A stretch of 7,894 bases of DNA, from NCBI GenBank assembly GCA_937898445.1, contig CALEJY010000326.1, positions 1-7,894 of the forward strand. The letters run 5' to 3'. A program made the translations under genes and the position numbers. Below are positions 5,884 through 7,894 of this stretch, piece after piece. Numbering within the stretch: position 1 is the stretch's first letter; each line of letters begins with the position of its first letter. The notes under the pieces were generated by a model. The model was not told where the DNA came from and did not search any database. It saw only the letters and a program-made list of their open reading frames with translations. The DNA comes from an uncultured Candidatus Melainabacteria bacterium (lineage in GTDB: Bacteria > Cyanobacteriota > Vampirovibrionia > Gastranaerophilales > Gastranaerophilaceae).

Positions 5884-6156
5884 ATGTCAGCAACAAAATT
5901 TTTAGCAGGTTTTATAGTAGGTGGCGCAATTGGTGCAATTGCAGGTGTTTTGCTTGCTCCAAAATCAGGAGAAGAAACTCGTGCATTGATAGCAGATAGC
6001 GCAAAAGATGCTGTAAGACGTGCAGATGAAACTGTTAAAGAAATTCAATCAAAAGCAGATGATGTAGTTTCTGATATGCAAAAAAAAGGTGATGAAATCA
6101 AAGAAAAAATCCAAAACCTTATTAATCAACAAAAAGAAGCTAAACAAGAAGCTTAA
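5884..6156 (+). CDS. YtxH domain-containing protein (second copy)
   Basis: The protein has 90 residues. The glycine/alanine-rich membrane helix (about 6-24, LAGFIVGGAIGAIAGVLL) is followed by APKSGEETR (25-33), the YtxH signature. A highly charged helix of Lys, Asp, Glu and Gln to the C-terminus (ETVKEIQSKADDVVSDMQKK) is likely a coiled coil. It shares helix and signature with the YtxH at 5128 but has a different tail, so the two are diverged paralogues. The ribosome binding site is strong (AAAGGAG, 9 bases before ATG), suggesting higher expression than the first copy. A perfect terminator follows the stop. Confidence 0.9.
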   Translation: MSATKFLAGFIVGGAIGAIAGVLLAPKSGEETRALIADSAKDAVRRADETVKEIQSKADDVVSDMQKKGDEIKEKIQNLINQQKEAKQEA

Positions 6157-6178
6157 GAAAAATTTCACAATTAAACTA

Positions 6179-6212
6179 AAAAGGCTTTCTCTAATTAGAG
6201 AAAGCCTTTTTT
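6179..6212 (+). terminator. Strong rho-independent terminator after the second YtxH gene
   Basis: AAGGCTTTCTCT and AGAGAAAGCCTT form a perfect 12-bp stem around an AATT loop, flanked by an A-run before and six T residues after. It lies 24 bases after the stop codon and closes the plus-strand envelope cluster. Confidence 0.92.
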
Positions 6213-6349
6213 ATATAGCCATCTGCGACAATATTGGTTCCTACTTCATATTTTTGGATAAGAAGCCTAGATGCAAAGCTGCTTGGAGGCAAAGTCTGTA
6301 TCAAAAGCAGCTAGGCGGCTAAGAAGCGAAGCAGCTAAGCGAAATAAAG

Positions 6350-6369
6350 TCCTCCCTAATGAGGGAGGA
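6350..6369. repeat. Perfect palindromic hairpin in a GC-rich patch (possible intergenic repeat element)
   Basis: TCCTCCCT and AGGGAGGA form an 8-bp stem with an AATG loop, followed by GCAAGGTGGGTG. There is no T-run, so it is not a simple terminator. Hairpins of this purine/pyrimidine-split type between genes often belong to dispersed intergenic palindromic repeats; a single window cannot show copy number. Confidence 0.4.
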
Positions 6370-6453
6370 TGCAAGGTGGGTGCTGATTTTCAACTATTTT
6401 TTACTAAGAAAAATTTTTAATTTATCTCAATTATTAAGAAATGTAAAAACGAA

Positions 6454-6482
6454 TTTAAAATAGGCTCAAACCCAGATATAAT
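6454..6482 (+). promoter_or_regulatory. Candidate promoter for the 83-codon gene
   Basis: TTTAAA (6454-6459) and a perfect TATAAT (6477-6482) are 17 bases apart. Transcription would start near 6488-6490, right at the beginning of the CTATG repeat, giving a leader of about 125 bases. Confidence 0.45.
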
Positions 6483-6486
6483 GCCT

Positions 6487-6511
6487 CTATGCTATGCTAT
6501 GCTATGCTATG
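6487..6511. repeat. Pentanucleotide tandem repeat, five perfect copies of CTATG
   Basis: Five uninterrupted CTATG units occupy 25 bases in non-coding DNA, 103 bases before the 83-codon gene and just after its candidate -10 box. Perfect short tandem repeats are prone to slipped-strand length change. Confidence 0.95.
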
Positions 6512-6614
6512 TGGCGCACTGTGTCAACTTTTTCGCCTTTTATGTTTTTATAAATGAGTAAGGGAAATCGATTTTCAAGAAAGTTAAGAAAGAAATTATA
6601 GGAGAAAAATTATT

Positions 6615-6866
6615 ATGGTAAATATCGCAGAAATTGGGACAAAAGTTATGTCTGGACTTAATTATAGTTCACTTACAAAATACGCTAACAATCCAAAGCA
6701 ATTTGAAGCAACCTTAAAAAACTTAAAAGCCTTAAAAATGCCAGAACCGCCTAAAGCAGATGTATTTATATTAGCGACAAAAGATAAACCTGTTTTAGAT
6801 ATTCCTAAAACATTTGCTAAAGAACCTCCATTATGGAAGAAAGTTATTGGAAAAATCTTTGGTTAG
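6615..6866 (+). CDS. Small orphan protein of unknown function
   Basis: The protein has 83 residues. An AGGAG ribosome binding site 10 bases before the ATG and a strong terminator after the stop support a real, monocistronic gene. The sequence is basic and soluble with no membrane helix: an N-terminal region (MVNIAEIGTKVMSGLNYSSL), a middle lysine/leucine helix (EATLKNLKALKM), a proline-containing linker (MPEPPKADVFILATKDKPVLDIP) and a C-terminal amphipathic basic tail (PPLWKKVIGKIFG). I do not recognise a family. Codon use resembles its neighbours. Its leader contains the CTATG repeat, so expression might vary with repeat number, but this is inference. Confidence 0.75.
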   Translation: MVNIAEIGTKVMSGLNYSSLTKYANNPKQFEATLKNLKALKMPEPPKADVFILATKDKPVLDIPKTFAKEPPLWKKVIGKIFG

Positions 6867-6880
6867 TAAAATATAATTAA

Positions 6881-6912
6881 AAAATGGATGAGATTATATC
6901 ATCCATTTTTTT
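6881..6912 (+). terminator. Rho-independent terminator of the 83-codon gene
   Basis: AAAATGGATGA and TCATCCATTTT form a perfect 11-bp stem with a 7-base loop, followed by more T residues. It begins 15 bases after the stop codon. Confidence 0.88.
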
Positions 6913-6927
6913 ACGCATTTCTTTGGA

Positions 6928-6962
6928 AAAATCCTGCAATTTCTTTATGTGGGAAGGATTTT
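6928..6962. repeat. Inverted repeat between convergent genes
   Basis: AAAATCCT (6928-6935) and AGGATTTT (6955-6962) form a perfect 8-base inverted repeat around a 19-base loop. It sits between two convergent transcripts and could be a minus-strand terminator or part of the GC-rich element that follows. Confidence 0.35.
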
Positions 6963-6994
6963 ACAACGGGGTGACCGTGCGGGTAGAAAAGTAG

Positions 6995-7014
6995 GGCGGG
7001 ATACCTATCCCGCC
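6995..7014 (-). terminator. GC-rich perfect palindrome, possible terminator of the minus-strand pair
   Basis: GGCGGGAT and ATCCCGCC form a perfect 8-bp stem with an ACCT loop. On the minus strand it is followed by CTACTTTTCT, a broken T-run, and lies 35 bases after the stop of the LapA-like gene. Its base composition stands out from the AT-rich surroundings, so a mobile or dispersed palindromic element is an alternative. Confidence 0.4.
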
Positions 7015-7049
7015 ATCAATAATTTTATATAATACGCAATGATATTTTT

Positions 7050-7412
7050 TTATTGATTTTTCAATGCATCATCAAGAGCTTTTTCTAATACAGTAATTTT
7101 GTTTTCTAAAACCTGAATTTTGGCTTCTGCTGATGAATTTGAAATTGAACCTTTTTCCAATTCTCGTTTATATGCGTTGAATTTGTCTTTCAAAGATTTG
7201 TATAGCGGAGCGAAGAAAAATATCGCTGAAATTTCTCCCAAAATAAATAAAATAAGGGTATATAATGCCATATTCATTGTGAATGTTCTTGGGGTAAGAT
7301 TTAGGATAGCTGCAATTTTGCTACTCAAAATCGTAATTCCTGCTGTATCTTGAAAGTTCATTAAAATCAAAAAACATAAAATTAATGTTGTTAATATCGA
7401 AATAATCTGCAT
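7050..7412 (-). CDS. LapA-like membrane protein with a coiled-coil tail
   Basis: The protein has 120 residues. A first hydrophobic helix (about 3-18) runs into NFQDTAGITILSS, the place where LapA/DUF1049 proteins carry a QN-V motif. A second helix (about 48-68, MALYTLILFILGEISAIFFFA) and a charged coiled coil (about 70-118, EAKIQVLENKITVLEKALDDAL) follow. This two-helix plus coiled-coil plan matches the lipopolysaccharide-assembly-protein-A-like family, which in E. coli (LapA/YciS) works with LapB in controlling LPS synthesis; the exact role here is unknown. The ATG is 8 bases behind AAGGAG, which lies inside the 3' end of the pseudouridine synthase gene. The genes are 4 bases apart, so they are probably coupled. 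Confidence 0.75.
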   Translation of the reverse strand: MQIISILTTLILCFLILMNFQDTAGITILSSKIAAILNLTPRTFTMNMALYTLILFILGEISAIFFFAPLYKSLKDKFNAYKRELEKGSISNSSAEAKIQVLENKITVLEKALDDALKNQ

Positions 7413-7416
7413 AAAA

Positions 7417-7894
7417 TCAGCTCCTTAAATATTTTAGAACCTTTTGAATTTTTTCATCCGGCTCAATCTGCAATTCTATTATTTCATCCCCAAAGGGTTT
7501 TGTAAAGCGAAGAAAGTATGATTGCAAAACTTGTTCTTCTGTCTTAACTTTTCCTTGTCCTGCACCATATAAAGTGTCGTTGAAAACAGGATGGTTAATG
7601 CTTTTCATGTGAACTCTGATTTGATGCGTTCTGCCTGTGATTAGGGTTAATTCTATATAGGTTGCATCTTTAAATCGCTCCAAAACTTTCACAATTGTTT
7701 TTGATGGTTTCCCGTCTTCTCTAATCGCCATTTTATGTGGTTGGTTTGGATTTCTGCCAATTGGAGAATTTATTTCAAATTCGTCTTGCTCAATTATTCC
7801 TTTTACAATAGCACGGTATTTTTTTGTTATTGTGTGATTTTTAATTTGATTTGCAAGAAATTCGTGCGCTTTGTTATTTTTTGCAACCATCAAA
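7417..7894 (-). CDS. RluA-family pseudouridine synthase (C-terminal part)
   Basis: The gene runs off the right edge; the last 158 or so residues are visible. These enzymes convert specific uridines in rRNA or tRNA to pseudouridine. The fragment opens with LMVAKNNKAHEFL, which in this family directly follows the catalytic HRLDxxTSG motif; that motif, with its Asp, lies just outside the window. In the visible part, KKYRAIVKG, SPIGRNP, the KM block (PHKMAIREDGKPSKT) and TLITGRTHQIRVH (about 83-95) are all diagnostic of RluA/RluC/RluD, as is HPVFNDTLYG after it. RluD versus RluC or RluA cannot be decided without the N-terminal part, including a possible S4 domain. The stop is TGA at 7419-7417. 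It is first in a pair with the LapA-like gene. Confidence 0.92.
   Translation of the reverse strand, partial: LMVAKNNKAHEFLANQIKNHTITKKYRAIVKGIIEQDEFEINSPIGRNPNQPHKMAIREDGKPSKTIVKVLERFKDATYIELTLITGRTHQIRVHMKSINHPVFNDTLYGAGQGKVKTEEQVLQSYFLRFTKPFGDEIIELQIEPDEKIQKVLKYLRS

Larger units (their letters stand above)
6213..6614. other. About 400-base non-coding stretch with a GC-rich foldable patch and a pentanucleotide repeat
   Basis: No convincing gene is present on either strand. From 6265 to about 6390 the base composition is clearly richer in G+C than the surroundings. AGCTGCTT (6277-6284) pairs with AAGCAGCT (6305-6312), extended outside by GCCT/AGGC across an internal bulge. A second perfect hairpin follows at 6350-6369. 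After an A/T-rich interval come a TATAAT promoter box (6477-6482), the (CTATG)5 repeat (6487-6511) and the leader of the 83-codon gene. Confidence 0.6.

Noticed and set aside
6265..6300. GATGCAAAGC resembling part of a c-di-GMP-I (GEMM) riboswitch
   Set aside because: The upstream GCAAACC half and the tetraloop-receptor stem are missing, so the match is a short chance similarity.
6089..6322. 77-codon plus-strand open frame overlapping the end of the second YtxH gene
   Set aside because: It reads out of frame through a clear YtxH gene and its terminator; the composition is a lysine-rich shadow.
6487..6511. CRISPR-like array
   Set aside because: The units are 5 bases, contiguous and without spacers: a simple tandem repeat. 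No cas genes are present.

Overview
The window is AT-rich and gene-dense, apparently chromosomal DNA from a bacterium using the standard code (TGA is used as a stop). The best lineage clue is a DUF3326 protein, a family known mainly from cyanobacteria and plastid-bearing eukaryotes. Together with the low G+C, the YtxH/DUF948 envelope genes and a LapA-like protein, this suggests a non-photosynthetic relative of cyanobacteria such as the gut Gastranaerophilales (Melainabacteria). That placement is inference from remembered family distributions; no marker gene here proves it.

Layout. (1) 1-2207, minus strand: a partial gene with an EF-hand-like loop running off the left edge, the DUF3326 gene, a small coiled-coil gene with its own promoter and terminator, then a 344-base non-coding stretch with several hairpins. 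(2) 2208-4645, minus strand: a tight operon murT - pdxJ - small Cys-rich gene, ending at a hairpin terminator. MurT is the Mur-ligase-like subunit of lipid II isoglutaminyl synthase (peptidoglycan), and PdxJ makes pyridoxine 5'-phosphate (vitamin B6). The amidotransferase partner gatD is not beside murT. (3) 4713-6156, plus strand: divergent from murT, four small envelope-type genes (an unknown membrane protein, YtxH, DUF948, a second YtxH) closed by a strong palindromic terminator. (4) 6213-6614: a non-coding stretch with a GC-rich, foldable patch and a (CTATG)5 pentanucleotide repeat just after a perfect TATAAT box, leading into an orphan 83-codon gene with a good ribosome binding site and a strong terminator. 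(5) 6913-7894: GC-rich palindromes, then a minus-strand pair: the C-terminal part of an RluA-type pseudouridine synthase (cut by the window edge) and a LapA-like two-helix membrane protein translated from a ribosome binding site inside the end of the synthase gene.

Most genes are housekeeping or envelope functions. I see no transposase, integrase, CRISPR array, phage structural gene, rRNA or tRNA, and no obvious new multi-gene defence or biosynthetic system. The less ordinary points are the pentanucleotide repeat at a promoter, an orphan terminator at 2003-2041 that may end a small RNA, the structured patch at 6265-6390, murT without gatD, and several small unassigned proteins.
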